From: Diphasiastrum complanatum
Lineage: Eukaryota; Streptophyta; Lycopodiopsida; Lycopodiales; Lycopodiaceae
Length of the DNA stretch: 64,000 bases
Assembly (NCBI GenBank): GCA_029204225.1
Contig: CM055103.1
Location: forward strand, 6,384,852-6,448,851
Reading direction: 5' to 3'
The stretch's first letter is position 1. Every line of letters begins with the position of its first letter. Position numbers and translations under genes: made by a program. The notes under the pieces are model-generated. The model was not told the origin of the DNA, did not search any database, and worked only from the letters and a program-made list of their open reading frames with translations. Positions 21,936 through 34,599 of this stretch are shown piece after piece.

Positions 21936-23757
21936 TGTGAAGAATTGCCAAAATATTGGCAAATCTAGCTTGATAAAAAAACCATGTAGTATAATGTGAA
22001 AAGGATTTTTTCTCAACCTTACACTCATTCAATGATGCTAAAAAGTTTTTCTTTACTGCAAGTGATGAGTGTAGGATAGATGGTGTTGGTACCATCTCTT
22101 TATGTCTAGAATCGTCACAATGTATGGATCTAGAAAAAGTTCTTTATGTACCATCAATCACCAAGAATATGCTAAGTGTTGGTCAACTCTTGGAAAGTGG
22201 TTTGGATGTCCACTTTGAGCATGGTGTTTGTTCCATTTTTAAGAATGATATTTGCATTGCCAAGGGTTTCAAACATGGAAGATCGTTTAAGTTGGCTAGT
22301 GTTGCTTTTGAGAGTGTGGCAAAGGAGGAGATCACTCAAGAGGAGATCTTGGCAAAGTGTGATCTTGCTTGCATTGAGGAGGAGTGTCAAAAGGTGGAAG
22401 ATCTTGAGGATCAGCCTCAAAGCATGAGAGTTCCAAGGGAGTCCTCAATGACAAAGGCCAATCATCAAATTGCATGCAAATTTCCATTCAAGTGTGCATC
22501 TTTATTTTGCTCTTCAAGTAGAGATTGTAGAATCTACTTGTTTTTTCACCAAAGAATTTGTCAATGGTGGAAATGTAGTCTTTCAAGAGTGGAAGATTTG
22601 TAAACTTGAAGAAGAACCTTTGGATCAACACCTTATTCAAATCATTGATGGTTTGGAGTCAAGTCAAGTGGAGGAGCAAGCTCAAGGCCCAAGGACTCCA
22701 AGAAGAACCTTGAGTATCAAGATGGAGCCATCTAGGCTTAATCATATGGATCAAGCAAGGCAAGTTGTCTTTGGCAACATTATGTATGCACTTAATAGTT
22801 TAATTGATGTATCTTCAAGTGCACAAAAATGCCTTGGAATCCATGGCTTGGCATGATGTATAGTTTTTGAAGTGTGCGACATGTATATAGACACATTTGT
22901 GGAAGATCTTGTAAGGGATCCTTTAAGAGGTGGTGAAAGATCCTTCATGGACATCATTCTCTATTGGAGTCTCAAAAGTTCCTTGTTTGTAGCTAGATTC
23001 TTTATACACTTCTAAAGCATTCATTCATCTAGCAAGAGTGTTTTAGATCAAGCTAAATTTGAGGAGTGTGAAGAATTGCCAAAAATTGGCAAATCTAGCT
23101 TGTTAAAAAGACCATGTAGTATAATGTAAATTTTGTACATAGGTGGATTCCACACATGTGAGGCCAAGATGCCATGTGGCAATCCACTCCTAATGTAGGT
23201 TAGGTCAAGTCCATAGGGTTGGTCATGTCATTTTGGTAGTGAGTCCTAGTTTATAAGACCTAAATCCTTGATTTAAGGTGCAAATTGACCAGTTAGCTAT
23301 CTACCAAGCATGACTCTAGGAAATAGACTAGGGTTTCATTTTAGGGGAAAAAGACTGAGTTAACTTCCTTATTACATGCTGGAAATCCACCTAACTTCAC
23401 AAAGGAAGTCAAATTTGCTATGTATTCCAAGCTCACGTAGTGAAGAATATTTTTGGAGCTCATTGGCAATCTCAAGCTACTCCACTATGTACATTGAGCT
23501 TTTGTGATCCAAATGCAACCAAATCAATTTCTACTTGTTTCTCAACTTGCAGGTTGTACATCAAGCTGTGGCTTGCACGTGTGGTCTTGGATTTCAATGT
23601 TGATCAATGCTCTTGATTGTTAATGCTTGTTGTTTGTCAAAATTGCCAATCTCGATCAACTTTTTTGTGTCTAGTTTTTTGATAGATTGTTAAGCAAGCA
23701 TCCAATCACTCTTGTGGATCTTTTGTAGATCCATTTATGGTCCTAAAGTACAGTACA
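21936..23757 (+). mobile_element. Nested, internally deleted copia element with TSD CATGT
   Basis: Inserted in the older integrase relic with 5-bp target duplications catgt at 21931-21935 and 23758-23762. The right LTR is 23067-23757. The left end keeps only the first 62 bp of the LTR (21936-21997) and then jumps directly into the protease/pre-integrase part of the polyprotein. The rest of the left LTR, PBS, gag and the protease catalytic motif are missing. Internal frames (22124-22603, then 22470-22856) give the pre-integrase text YVPSITKNMLSVGQLLESGLD, HGVCSIFKNDICIAKG, followed by non-canonical sequence. A purine-rich tract gaggag precedes the right LTR. It cannot encode a polyprotein. Confidence 0.85.
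23067..23757 (+). repeat. 3' LTR of the nested copia, 691 bp
   Basis: TGTGAAGAATTGCC ... AGTACAGTACA; its left 62 bp match the left-end stub at 21936 with few differences. It contains a CACGTG motif near 23577. The same LTR head occurs in inverted orientation at 46952-47062. Confidence 0.8.
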
Positions 23758-24712
23758 CATGTTGGCCCATGCCTCGCTTCTTGAGTATTTTTGGGTTGAG
23801 GCAATATCTACTGCAGTCTATATACAAAATCGATGCATCACTAAAGCCCTTGATAGCAAAACTCTGCATGAGATTTGGACATTTTTGAATTTTATGATGC
23901 ATCACTCTATCTCAAGTACCTACTGAATTTAGAAAAAAACTAGATGACACTAGCATTAATAATTGATTTTTGATTGAAGGATATTCTTTTGATTATAAAG
24001 CATACAAATTTTATATCCAGTTATGCAAAAAGTATAAGAGATGTAATATACTTGTAGAAGATCAGTTTTATGACCTAAAGGGTAAGAATCTTATTATTTT
24101 TGTGGCTACTACTTCTGACACAATATCAACATACCTACAGTTGATTTCGACTTAGATCATTTTAGCAATAATTGAAAAATCAGCAAAAGGTCAAAATAAT
24201 TGTGAGAAGATCAAATTGACCAAGGTATTCACTTTCAAAATTCAAGGATGATCATTCTGTATAGGAACCTTATATAGTGAAATAAGCCATCTCTAATACT
24301 GAATGACACGTGGATAGTCATGGAGCTACAAGAGGGTCGAAGTACATTTTTTTGCAAATGGATTTCTCAAATTAAATATGATGATGAAGGAAAAGTTGAT
24401 ATGTACAAAGCTTGACTTGTAGCAAAAGGATTTTCTTAGAACCCTAATATCGATTATTCAAAGACCTTCAGCCTGGTGGTGAAGCACACATCGATTCGAC
24501 TCTTATTGTCATTTGCAGCTATAGCCGACCTAGAAGTCCACCAAATAGAAGTACGGACAACATTTTTTAATGTCACTATTGAAGAAAAGGGTATAAAATC
24601 AAAATTGGAGCACCGTATTTGCAAATTACACATGGAGTAAAATAGTCTCCAAAGGCTTGGTTTCAGAAAATAAATAAATAAATCCTATCAAACAAGGTTT
24701 CGTTCCTAGCTC

Positions 24713-26229
24713 GACATGTCATGTGCCAATCTTAGCATTCAAATATCTAATCCATTCATGAACATCAAATAAGCATGGAAATGCAAGAAATCAAGGAAAC
24801 TTAGGCAAAATTGGAAAACATGGATAAAGGTAACAAGCTTTACCAAAATAGGCAAAGTAAAGTGTCATTATTTATCATCATTAATCATTCACAAGATAGG
24901 GCCTGTTTCTAGAGCATCATCAAAGCTCTCATGTGATTTTAGGCACATGAACCACAAACGTCTTCTAAAAAGCTCTCCAAGAGAAGCTTCAGGAACACTT
25001 ATAATTCAAATTAGACAAATCAATAATAGTCTCCAAATTTAGCACAACCTCAGCTATTTATAGTGGTAATCTGTGCCTCTACTATAAGTTTGGGGCCTTA
25101 TTTAGCTAAATTGGGCCTTACGACCATTATTATAGTTTCGCTATTCACAATTACAACGAGGTTGTTCGAGCCACTTTATTAATTGTCCTATTTGCTACAT
25201 CTATTCTAAGTTAGCTCCATGGATATATTTAGCATAACATTTAGTAAGCTCATAGGCTAATTACATGCAACACATGACACTCCCCCCACTTAAGCAATTT
25301 TGCCCTAAATAATGAAGACCATGTAGTTCTTTGTTGAGTGTCAAGCTCCCTGAATCCTTTGGCAGAAGTTGAAAATATCTGGCCACCTAATAGGAGGAAT
25401 GATCTTCCTCGTGGTATGCTTAACGGTAACCATTCTCTATTAGTCAAATATTGTCACCTCAATTTCTGTTGCCAACTTATTGAACAAGGTTGCAACAAGT
25501 CTTCTACAGAAAAACTTTTGATCTACAAATCTGTCCCATAGATTCTATAAGATCACTGAAGAAGAGGTTGATGAAACACAAAATTTTCTTATCCAATTCC
25601 AGATGCATCTTTTTTCATCCTTGCATCCAGTGTTGTTGCCTTTTACATTGCTCCTTGATGTAGGATAATGGGATCCTTTGTTAACTCCAAAGCTTTTATT
25701 AAAACAATAATCTCCTCCAATTCAATTGATTGGTTGTTGGAGTTCCCTCTTGATGGATCGATACAAGCAGAGTTAGTAGCAATGTCGTGTTGAAGATGGA
25801 TGGCCATAGATCCATTGGCTTCCTCTGTGAACGAAGTGATTGGTATAATTTTTGATGATCAAGAATAGTGATTCTCCACTCATCCATGATAGGTAACAAG
25901 TCTTCAATATGTAAGGAACTCATTCTCCATCAAAGGTTGGTATGTCATCAAGAGGAACATCGTCAAGATATCATTGAATATTGATATGTTGATGTTGATT
26001 TGTCTCTGACAAACTGCTCGCACCATTGTAACAAGAACTAGGAATACTCACTATGATCTCATATCTGGCATTGTCTCTTGTCTGTAACCTATACTTCAAA
26101 AATGTTTTAGGGCAAACATGAAGATTAATTTTTGTCAAGATCCACATTAAGGGAAAGTATTGGATATCAAGGCTCAAGTGGAAATCCATTTTTGATGAGT
26201 ATTATAAAATTGTAAAATACTTAGAAATT
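24713..26229. other. No gene; LTR-like text
   Basis: Around 25040-25270 there is TATA-like text (cctcagctatttatagtgg, minus strand) and an AT-rich, repeat-like stretch that may be a decayed LTR, without definable edges. No coding family was recognised in the frames at 25250-26189. Confidence 0.3.
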
Positions 26230-26450
26230 TCAAAGACTACACCTTGGATCTAGTCCATACAGAACTTTTTGGACCCATGAGGACAATGTACATAGGGGAA
26301 GCATATTATTTCATTGCCTTCATAGATGATATGTCTTGTAGGATGTGGATTTACTTTTTGAAAAAGAAATATGATGCCTTTGCCACTTTCAAAGCAATGA
26401 TTGAAAATCTGGTTTGAAATGCAGACAAAAAAGGTTTATTGTTTAACATT
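26230..26450 (+). pseudogene. Copia integrase core fragment
   Basis: The plus-strand frame reads LDLVHTELFGPMRTM, FIAFIDDMSCRMWIYFLKKKYDAFATFKAMIENL. This is the first catalytic segment of a copia integrase, with Glu in place of the first Asp (HTD to HTE). It breaks off after about 70 residues. Confidence 0.8.
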
Positions 26451-26553
26451 CTAAAGTGGATCAACTAGAGCTAAAGAGACTATGACTATTTGTAACCCCT
26501 TTGAAGGTGTGTATTTCTAATAATTACTTGTGTAGTGGGAGGTTGGCCGCCAG

Positions 26554-27620
<1,067 letters not shown>

Positions 27621-28290
27621 TTATAGTAAAGAAAAAAAATCGAAAAATAGCCCAAAATCATCATTTTTGCTTGTTTTTTCATAAATTTGAATAGTAGATG
27701 AATTCCAGGGCTCTTGAGTTATTCGAGTGTTTTTTTGGGAGAAAGTTTGGCTCTCATATCCAATAGGTAGACTCGATAATAGAGTCATAATGGCATCAGA
27801 ATCTTCTATGACAGAGCCAGTGACATTCATCTTCTCGATCAGAATTTCGTGCTTATCAAGGTGGGTCGAAATGGAATTTGTTTTAGACATTTTGAGAGTG
27901 AAAATTTGTTCTCTTAGAAGAAGCTTGCTTGGATGTGACATACTAATATCATATGGTGTGGCCAGAATGTTCCAAGCTTTGGATGTCTGAGCAGATCTGA
28001 CATGGCTAATCTGAGCATCTTTAACATTGAGAGTGACAAAGGTCTTCACATCTCTGTGACTCCATTTGGTGGGGATAGTTGCATCCACCTCTGGTTTGAT
28101 CTCGTTTCTTCAACAATGTCCCACAATTCTTTTGCAAGCAATACTTCCTTCATCTTGAATTTCTAGAGATAGTAGTTGTCTCCTTTGAGCTTCTCAATGA
28201 GAGATGAATCAGAGTCTGAATCTATTACGAATATTAATCACTGATAAAAATTAGAGATCTAACTCGAAGGAAGCATGACTGTCATAGACA
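27621..28290 (-). pseudogene. Copia gag fragment
   Basis: Minus strand. The N-terminal part reads SSLIEKLKGDNYYL, a stop, KFKMKEVLLAKELWDIVEE, then after a frameshift the UBN2-type gag text VTLNVKDAQISHV, AWNILATPYD, LLREQIFTLKM, LSSLPIGYE. The zinc knuckle and all of pol are missing. A primer-binding site and LTR start lie just upstream at 28404-28416, so this is the 5' end of a truncated element. Confidence 0.8.
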
Positions 28291-28403
28291 CCTAATTGTA
28301 TCGTTGCCTTCATGGTTGTCTAGAAAAAACTTATAATAAGTGTGCACTTCCAGATGAAGTCTTGGTAAAAATAATTCTTCTATAGAGCAAAATCAATCAC
28401 CCT

Positions 28404-28415
28404 GCTCTGATATCA
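28404..28415 (-). other. Primer-binding site (initiator tRNA-Met type)
   Basis: The minus strand reads tgatatcagagc, one base different from tggtatcagagc. It directly adjoins an LTR end (...ctgccaaca on the minus strand, tgttggcagg from 28416 on the plus strand). The LTR extends right from 28416, perhaps to about 28700; its far edge is not defined. Confidence 0.6.
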
Positions 28416-28894
28416 TGTTGGCAGGTGGAAATTTTAGTAGAGTGAATTCAAACAATGTTTAAATAGATCATAGCAGTGGAAGACAAATTCTGTCAAATAA
28501 AATTTATAGTGCGACAGTCAGCAGACAGTAAAAGGATGAAGTAGAAACAATATGATTGAAATAATATGTAAGACAATCAAAGATTGAAGATGAGCTGAAA
28601 CAATTCTCATTAAACAAAAATGATCTTCAAAAAGATTGAAAGAGTACAAAAATTACACTCATTTTGGGTCAAAATGAGCGTCAGGATCGCCAATTCTACA
28701 TATTCAATTTGACTAGTCAGTCCAAGACAAGGATCAAATTTGTTTTCGATTTCTAGGTCGAAATAGGTTTCGATTTTTAGTTTCCATTTTTTTTTTCAGG
28801 ATTGTAGTCTTAAAAAAATTGAAGTAATTTATAGTTTTAGAATAGTCATTAAAAAGTGGATTCCACTTGAGCTTTGAAATCCAACATGTTGATT

Positions 28895-30204
28895 ACAAGG
28901 GGTTAAATAAAGTAACTAAAAATAAATATCCGTTGCCACGATGGATGATCTGGCAGGCCGATTAGGTGGAGCTAAATACTTCACAAAAATAGATCCAAAA
29001 TTTTGATATCATCATATTAAAATTCATCCAAGTAATGTGCAAAAGATTGATATTTGAATGAGATTATGAGTTCTTAGTGCTTTCTTTTGGATTAACAAAT
29101 GCACTTGCAACATTTTAACAAACTATGTTTCATTCATATCTATTTTTTAAATGATATGGTCATCTACAATAGACCTATTTTTTTGTGTGTGAATCATATC
29201 AAGATTGAAAGAGTTGAAGATAGACAGAGATAAAATCAAGACAGTGGTTGAGTAGCCGATATTGGAAACAACTAAAGAAGTTAAATTCTTGATTTTATAG
29301 TTTTCTTTTCTAGATTAATAGAGGATTATGCAAAAGTTGCAGTGCCTCTTAATAATTTAACAAAAGGCAAAGTTAATAAGAAAAAGAAAGGAGATCAACA
29401 TGCCCACCTATTGAATCGAATGAAGAATTGATTTAATATTTTGAGAAACTTAATTTATTACGGATCGCGGATTCATATATGCCTTACATCGTTAGAACTG
29501 ACGCAAGTGATTTGGTGCAATTGGAACAATTCTTTTGCAAAAGATAGGTCAATAACATTTGAGAGCAAAAAACTCGTTGGACCTCAGTCAGGAAAAAGAG
29601 TTATTTGTTGTGACTCATGCACTTAAGAGTTGGAGGCATGATCTATGTGATAATCAGTTTACAGTGTATACATATCACCATCCTCTAATTTACTTCTACA
29701 CTTAATATGATCTTATACAAAATTTCATCATGAAATCCGATATGTTGATCTTAAGAAATCTCCTAGAGATTTAAAGTTGATGGCTGGATATATCTTAGAA
29801 TTTCGAAAGACTTTAAGACTATGCGTACTAGAAAGCATTATAAAATTGTGGACCATTTTGAATAATAAAAGAAATTGGTTTTTTAGCTTACAAACTTGAT
29901 CTTCAAGACAAGTCTACTACTTACCCAATGTTTCATGTGCGGGTCAATATTAAGATTATGTGAAGGTGATATAGTTGGATCTTACTCTTATCCATCTTGA
30001 AGACTATCACTTAGTATATATTTGGAATCAAAAAGAGTACTCATAACTAGAAATAAACAGTTGAGAAATCATTCTATCTCCAAGTGCTCGATGGAAATGA
30101 TGCACTGAGGGTGATAATTTGTGGAAAATAGTTGAAAGCATCAATTTTTTTTTTTCCCTAAGTTTCAGTTATGAAGACATAAGTAGTTCAAGGGAAGGAG
30201 AATA
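28895..30204 (+). pseudogene. Ty3/gypsy pol relic (RT, RNase H, integrase end)
   Basis: Fragmentary plus-strand similarity in several frames, in the gypsy order. RT: NKYPLPR, GGAKYFTKIDPKF, YHHIKIHPS. RNase H: PLNNLTKGK, YIVRTDASD, EKELFVVTHALKSWRHDL, FTVYTYHHPLIY. Integrase end: YKLDLQDKSTTYPMFHVRV, the tether that precedes the polypurine tract in this superfamily. Stops and frameshifts throughout; the RT catalytic box was not found. Confidence 0.75.
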
Positions 30205-30570
30205 TTACGTCCATATTCGATTCAAAGGGTTCAAAATAATTCTTGTTGTGGATATTTGAGACTCGTGTACAATTTTATTGTTTATGTCACAAAACTCTAA
30301 ACTAGGCCATAAATTTAATAAATAACCCTGTGGGGGCCCAAGCACTCCAATCAGGACAGTTTTTACTTAGTTGGGTGATTTTGCTCCACAACACGGTTCT
30401 AGAAAGCATTGTCACACCTAGATACATGACACATGGTGATTGAACATAGCAACACGTGACAAAAATCTATATAGCAATCTCTTCCCCCCCAAGAATGTAC
30501 TCCTCTCAAGAGTCAATAAAAAACATTTGCTTTCAATTCATCTTCTCTTTTCCATGTGTCCTCATTCCTC
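30205..30570 (+). mobile_element. Probable gypsy 3' LTR remnant
   Basis: A polypurine tract aagggaaggagaa ends at about 30204 and is followed by tattacgtcc, one base off the common gypsy LTR start TGTTACGTCC. Inside there is a TATA-like ctatatag at about 30466-30473 and an AATAAA-type signal (caataaaaaac) near 30515. The right edge is not defined. Confidence 0.4.
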
Positions 30571-31002
30571 CAACTTTTCTTTCAAACGGACTAAAAATTA
30601 AAAAATCATCAGGTATCTGGTTTTCTGTCATCATAAATCCACAACTTTCTTTGGCTCCTAAAATACAAAAAAAAATTAAAATAAAATCAGTTTGGAGATT
30701 TGTCACCATGCACTTTTCACAATGAATTGACATGATAAATTTGTAGCTTAGTGACATTGTGGCTGATATGGATTGCAGCAAATGGAAGAGTTCTTTCAGG
30801 GTAGTACTTCCCCTTGTTGTTTGCAACCTGCACCTCTTGTGCCCTCTTTAAAGATGGTCTCATGGATGGTTTAATTCCAAGCGCAAAGTGGTCCAATGTC
30901 ATTCACAGCAACCCAAATCAGAGAAAATGCCTAATGGAGTTTCACGTTCATGCATGATAAAGATAAGTTGATGTAATAAACTTTTTCATACTAGTCAATT
31001 AC
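30571..31002. other. Flank of the copia insertion, nothing recognised
   Basis: Host DNA left of the copia element; it ends with the target duplication attac at 30998-31002. Confidence 0.5.
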
Positions 31003-31406
31003 TGATGATTTGCAAGTCCCAGCTATGGAGTATCTTAACTTCAATACTAGATCAACTATGAAAGCTTGAGAAATATAACTATGGAAAACATCACATACAA
31101 GGAGAATTGCATAAGCACATCACAAACTCAAAAGTTAGAAGAAGAAATGAATTGTTAGAGAGAGGGAGGAGGGCGTGGGTCCTCCAAATCCCTTGTGAGG
31201 CAAGCATCTCCTTTAAATGCATGAAAAGTCTAGGTGTCAACCATAAGAGTGAGCTACTTGGCCAAGTGGGCCACTTGCACTAATTTACTCAACTTACAAA
31301 AGGGAGGTCTCATGTATTTAATTAAAACATGTCCCATGAGTTATGTACAACTTACAACTTAACTAGTGCTTAGCCAAAGGGGTAAAATAGGCATTACTTT
31401 TCAACA
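31003..31406 (-). repeat. 3' LTR of the copia element, 404 bp
   Basis: On the plus strand it reads TGATGATTTGCAAG...TTTTCAACA. It corresponds base for base in length to 35682-36085. Confidence 0.92.
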
Positions 31407-31420
31407 CCCCCCCCCCCCCC
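31407..31420 (-). other. Polypurine tract, G14
   Basis: Fourteen C on the plus strand, i.e. G14 on the element strand, directly adjoining the 3' LTR. This is where the plus-strand primer must lie. Confidence 0.8.
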
Positions 31421-31780
31421 TAATGGCAATTTTATTCAACTGACACCCAACAAAGTTCCGAACTTTTCAAACTTATCTTTACTAAGTGGTTTAGTAAAAA
31501 TATCAACTATTTGGTTGTTAGTGTCACAATAAACATTAGAAAAAATTTGAACACAAAATGGGCCTTTTAAAAAGATACTTTTTATTTTATTTTTTCAAAA
31601 GATTTTTTCACATGGTTCAATCAAAACACTCAAATTTGAAATCTACGTAACGTAGCTCCTTTAAATTGATTTTCTTCTCTTTTTAAAAGAGCTGTAATTT
31701 TGTGTCGGAGGCAGCCCGTAAATAAGCCATTTTATTTGTAGTATAGTATGCAACTCAGCAAAAAAAAAAAAAAAATGGTG

Positions 31781-32029
31781 TAACTTTTGAACGACAACTC
31801 GAACTGAGACGATTACGGTGCCATTAGAAAGCCCTCAACGAGAGCTTTTCAACGACACCCAACATGACCTAGTTCCGAGCTACGATGAAGAAACTTTGGT
31901 CAGTCAAAGTTTTGGTCGGTCAACAATTGGTCAACCCGATATCTCTTTCAAGCGTCGTTAAAAAGCTCTCATCGAGGGCTTTCTAATGGCACCGTAATCG
32001 TCTCAATCCGAATTGTCGTTCAAAAGTTA
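31781..32029. repeat. Foldback: 76-bp inverted arms, 97-bp loop
   Basis: Arms at 31781-31856 and 31954-32029 are inverted copies with 70 of 76 bases paired; all six differences are transitions. They lie in the untranslated part of the copia element between the RNase H end and the polypurine tract. Just outside the arms both sides have A/T homopolymer-rich text. Confidence 0.9.
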
Positions 32030-32189
32030 TGATTTTTTTGAAACAGACTATATATTATGCACATAATAGCTAACCATCGAAGACTGTGTGGGCAGGACTG
32101 CGAGCAGAAAAAGATTTTATTTTAGTATTTTACATTGCCAAAAAATTGTCATCCTACATGGCAATCCTTATAGGGCCCTTTCCAAGGCC

Positions 32190-34590
32190 AAATTTTCTCT
32201 AATGCTAGCTCGATCTCCCCACTGTGCACTTTCTCTCATATGAAATGCTGGTCTACCTCTATGTGCTTCGTCCGTGCATGATAGACTGGATTCCTCGTAA
32301 GCTGAATGCAACTTTGGTTATCACAATGTAACAATGTAGGTCTTATTTGAGCAATCTGCATGTCCTCAAGTAGACGACGTAACCAAATGGTTTCACATGC
32401 AGACCTCGTAGTCGCCCTGTACTCAGCTTCGGTAGATGATAGAGCAATAGTAGGCTACTTCTTGTTGCACCATGATATAGCCCTTGAACCTAGGCTGAAA
32501 CAATAGCATGTTGTCGATCTCTGATCGTCTCTATCACCTGCCCAATCAGAATCTGAATAACCCTCCGGCTGAAGGTCCCCGTCATCTGTGTATCCAATCC
32601 CATAAGTCATTGTCTCTCTCACATATCGTGAGATCCGCTTGGCTGCCTTCCAATGTGCTTCGGTAGACTTACTCATGAATTGACTTGCAATCCCAACCGC
32701 ATAAGCAATATATGGCTTGGTGGTATTAAGGTAAATCAGGCTACCTACCAATTGACGATAGAGCGTCTCATCTGCAAATGCTGGACCATCATTTTTTGAT
32801 GGCTTGTTGCTTGCATCCATGGGTGTGCTGATTGGTTTGCTTTCTTGCATGTTAAACCTCTTTAATAATTTCTGTGCATACTTTGCCTGTGAGATAAAAA
32901 GACAACGCTTCCCTTTCCAAATCTCAACTCCTAAGCAATAGTGTAGCAAACCCAAATCCACATAGAGCACAACAACCACAAAGTCTTCTCCTTTCCTGAA
33001 GACATAAAGATTGCAATCAGACTTACTCTTCTCAAACCCTTGCCTTGCAAAGAACTCGTCAATTCGGCTATACCAAGCCCTTGGCACTTGTTTGAGCCCA
33101 TACAAAGCTTTCATAAGCCTACAAACCAGATTCTCCTTGCTTGTTATCTCAAACCCCTGCGGTTGTTCCATGTAAACCTCCTCATGTAGGTGCCCATTAA
33201 GAAAGGCACTCTTGACATCCATTTGATGGACATCCCAATCAAAATATGAGGCTATGGCCAAAACGGTCCTGATAGATGTCATCTTAGCAACAGGTGCGAA
33301 TGTCTCATCATAGTCTAGCCCCTCCTGCTGGGCATAGCCTTTCGCCACCAACCTTGCCTTGTACTTGTCCACTGTTCCATTGGCATGAAACTTGGTCTTA
33401 TAGACCCACTTGCAACCTATTGGTTGCTTCCCTCTGTAGTGAGCTCCCATGTGTCATTCTTGACAATGGAGTCGTACTCCTCCTGCATGGCATGTTGCAA
33501 TAACTTTTCCTTCACGACTTCGGGAAAGAATTGTGGCTCATCTGCATTCAAAATAGTGGACATAAGAGCAAAGTTAGTCTCTTGTCTCTCATGAGACCTA
33601 AGAGATTTTCTGACATCATGTTCACTGCTCTCTCCTTCTTCCATCATTTGACCTTCTTTGATTGTTTCCCAATACCACCTAGGTAGCTTCTTCCTAGCGG
33701 TAGGTGATGTGGATGGTGACCATGTATTCCATGGTACTGTCTTAGTCTTCCTCCCCAACTTCGGCTTCTGGTACTTGGCCAAAAAGAGGTCTCGAACTAG
33801 TAGGTTCGATTTCTTGTTGTTGCTCTTGCACTTGAGGCTCATAGGACTCTTGACTAGGCTCCTCATCCGTGGAATCAATCACAGGTATGAACTCAGAAGT
33901 TCCATCCTTCTCCTGCTCCTGTATCTTGGGTGAATGCTCTTCATCAAAGATGACATCTCGACTTAGGATCTTCTTCCTGTTTTCGAGATCATATAGCACA
34001 TAGGCCTTCTCACCTTCACTATACCCAAGGAAGATACACTTCACGAATTTTGCATCAAGTTTCTTCCGCAAGTCCTTTGGTATATGTGCATATGTTGTAC
34101 ACCCAAATACTCGTAGGTTGCCTACTTTGGGCTTGTTGCCACTATATGCTTCTTCTGGCGTGATTCCTTCAACTGCCTTGGTTGGACTTCTATTCAATAG
34201 AAAAACAGCAGTTGCTACCGCTTTCGCCCAAAAAGAATTTGGCAACCCCTTTGCCTTGAGCATGCTCCTCGCACACTCAACTACGTACCTGTTTTTCTGC
34301 TCAGCCACGCCGTTCTGCTGCAGTGTATGTGGAGCAGTAAACTGTCTCTTTATCCCACATTCTTTGCAAAGATCTTTGAACTCATCAGAAATATACTCAC
34401 CACCCTTATTTGACCTGAGAGTCTTTAACCTCTTCCATGTGTGGTTTTCCACCATAGCTTTCCACTGTTTGGAGTATTTGGATGCTTCAGATTTCAACTT
34501 CAAAAAATAGACCCATACTTGCCACGATAGTTGCAGTTGCCCTATTCCTCTTGGGTGTAGATGAGGAATTTGTGCTTGACTCCTCTCCAA
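32190..34590 (-). pseudogene. Copia pol remnant (half integrase, RT, RNase H)
   Basis: The integrase begins in the middle (YFLKLKSEASKYSKQW); the segment with the first catalytic Asp is gone. The second Asp is Asn (LRSNKGGEY); the Glu remains (NGVAEQKNR). The C-terminal domain is present (VFGCTTYAHIP, DVIFDEEHSP). After a frame change near 33450 the RT follows: [74 protein letters not shown]. Then LYVD is joined directly to LGLLHYCLGVEI, an in-frame loss of about 30 residues that takes the second Asp of YVDD. RNase H: EGYSDSDWAGD, ALSSTEAEY, HARTKHIEVD, ending without the usual TKPL tail. Not functional. Confidence 0.88.
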
Positions 34591-34599
34591 CCTGTAACT

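Larger units (their letters stand above)
21735..24712 (+). pseudogene. Old copia integrase-RT relic, split by a younger copia element
   Basis: The relic occupies 21735-21935 and 23758-24712 and is interrupted by the element at 21936-23757. Left part: integrase text KALCTNGRGKFTSNEFKDCC and HGVVERKNRILIESAKYM. Right part resumes in the same reading frame across the TSD with FWVEAISTAVYIQNR. RT blocks follow: NDTWIVMEL, CKWISQIKYDDEGKVDMYKA, LVAKGFS, a weakened QMDVKTAF region, and CKLHM. Many stops and frameshifts; the second catalytic Asp (LRSDxGGEF) is replaced (LCTNGRGKF). A local duplication of about 44 bp (gaggaagaatagaatt...gctaagtacatgt) lies at 21805-21850 and 21894-21935. Dead, and older than the element inside it. 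Confidence 0.8.

Noticed and set aside
33294-34510. Plus-strand frames opposite the copia pol at 32-35 kb (also opposite 45-46 kb)
   Set aside because: Shadows of the retrotransposon coding strand.
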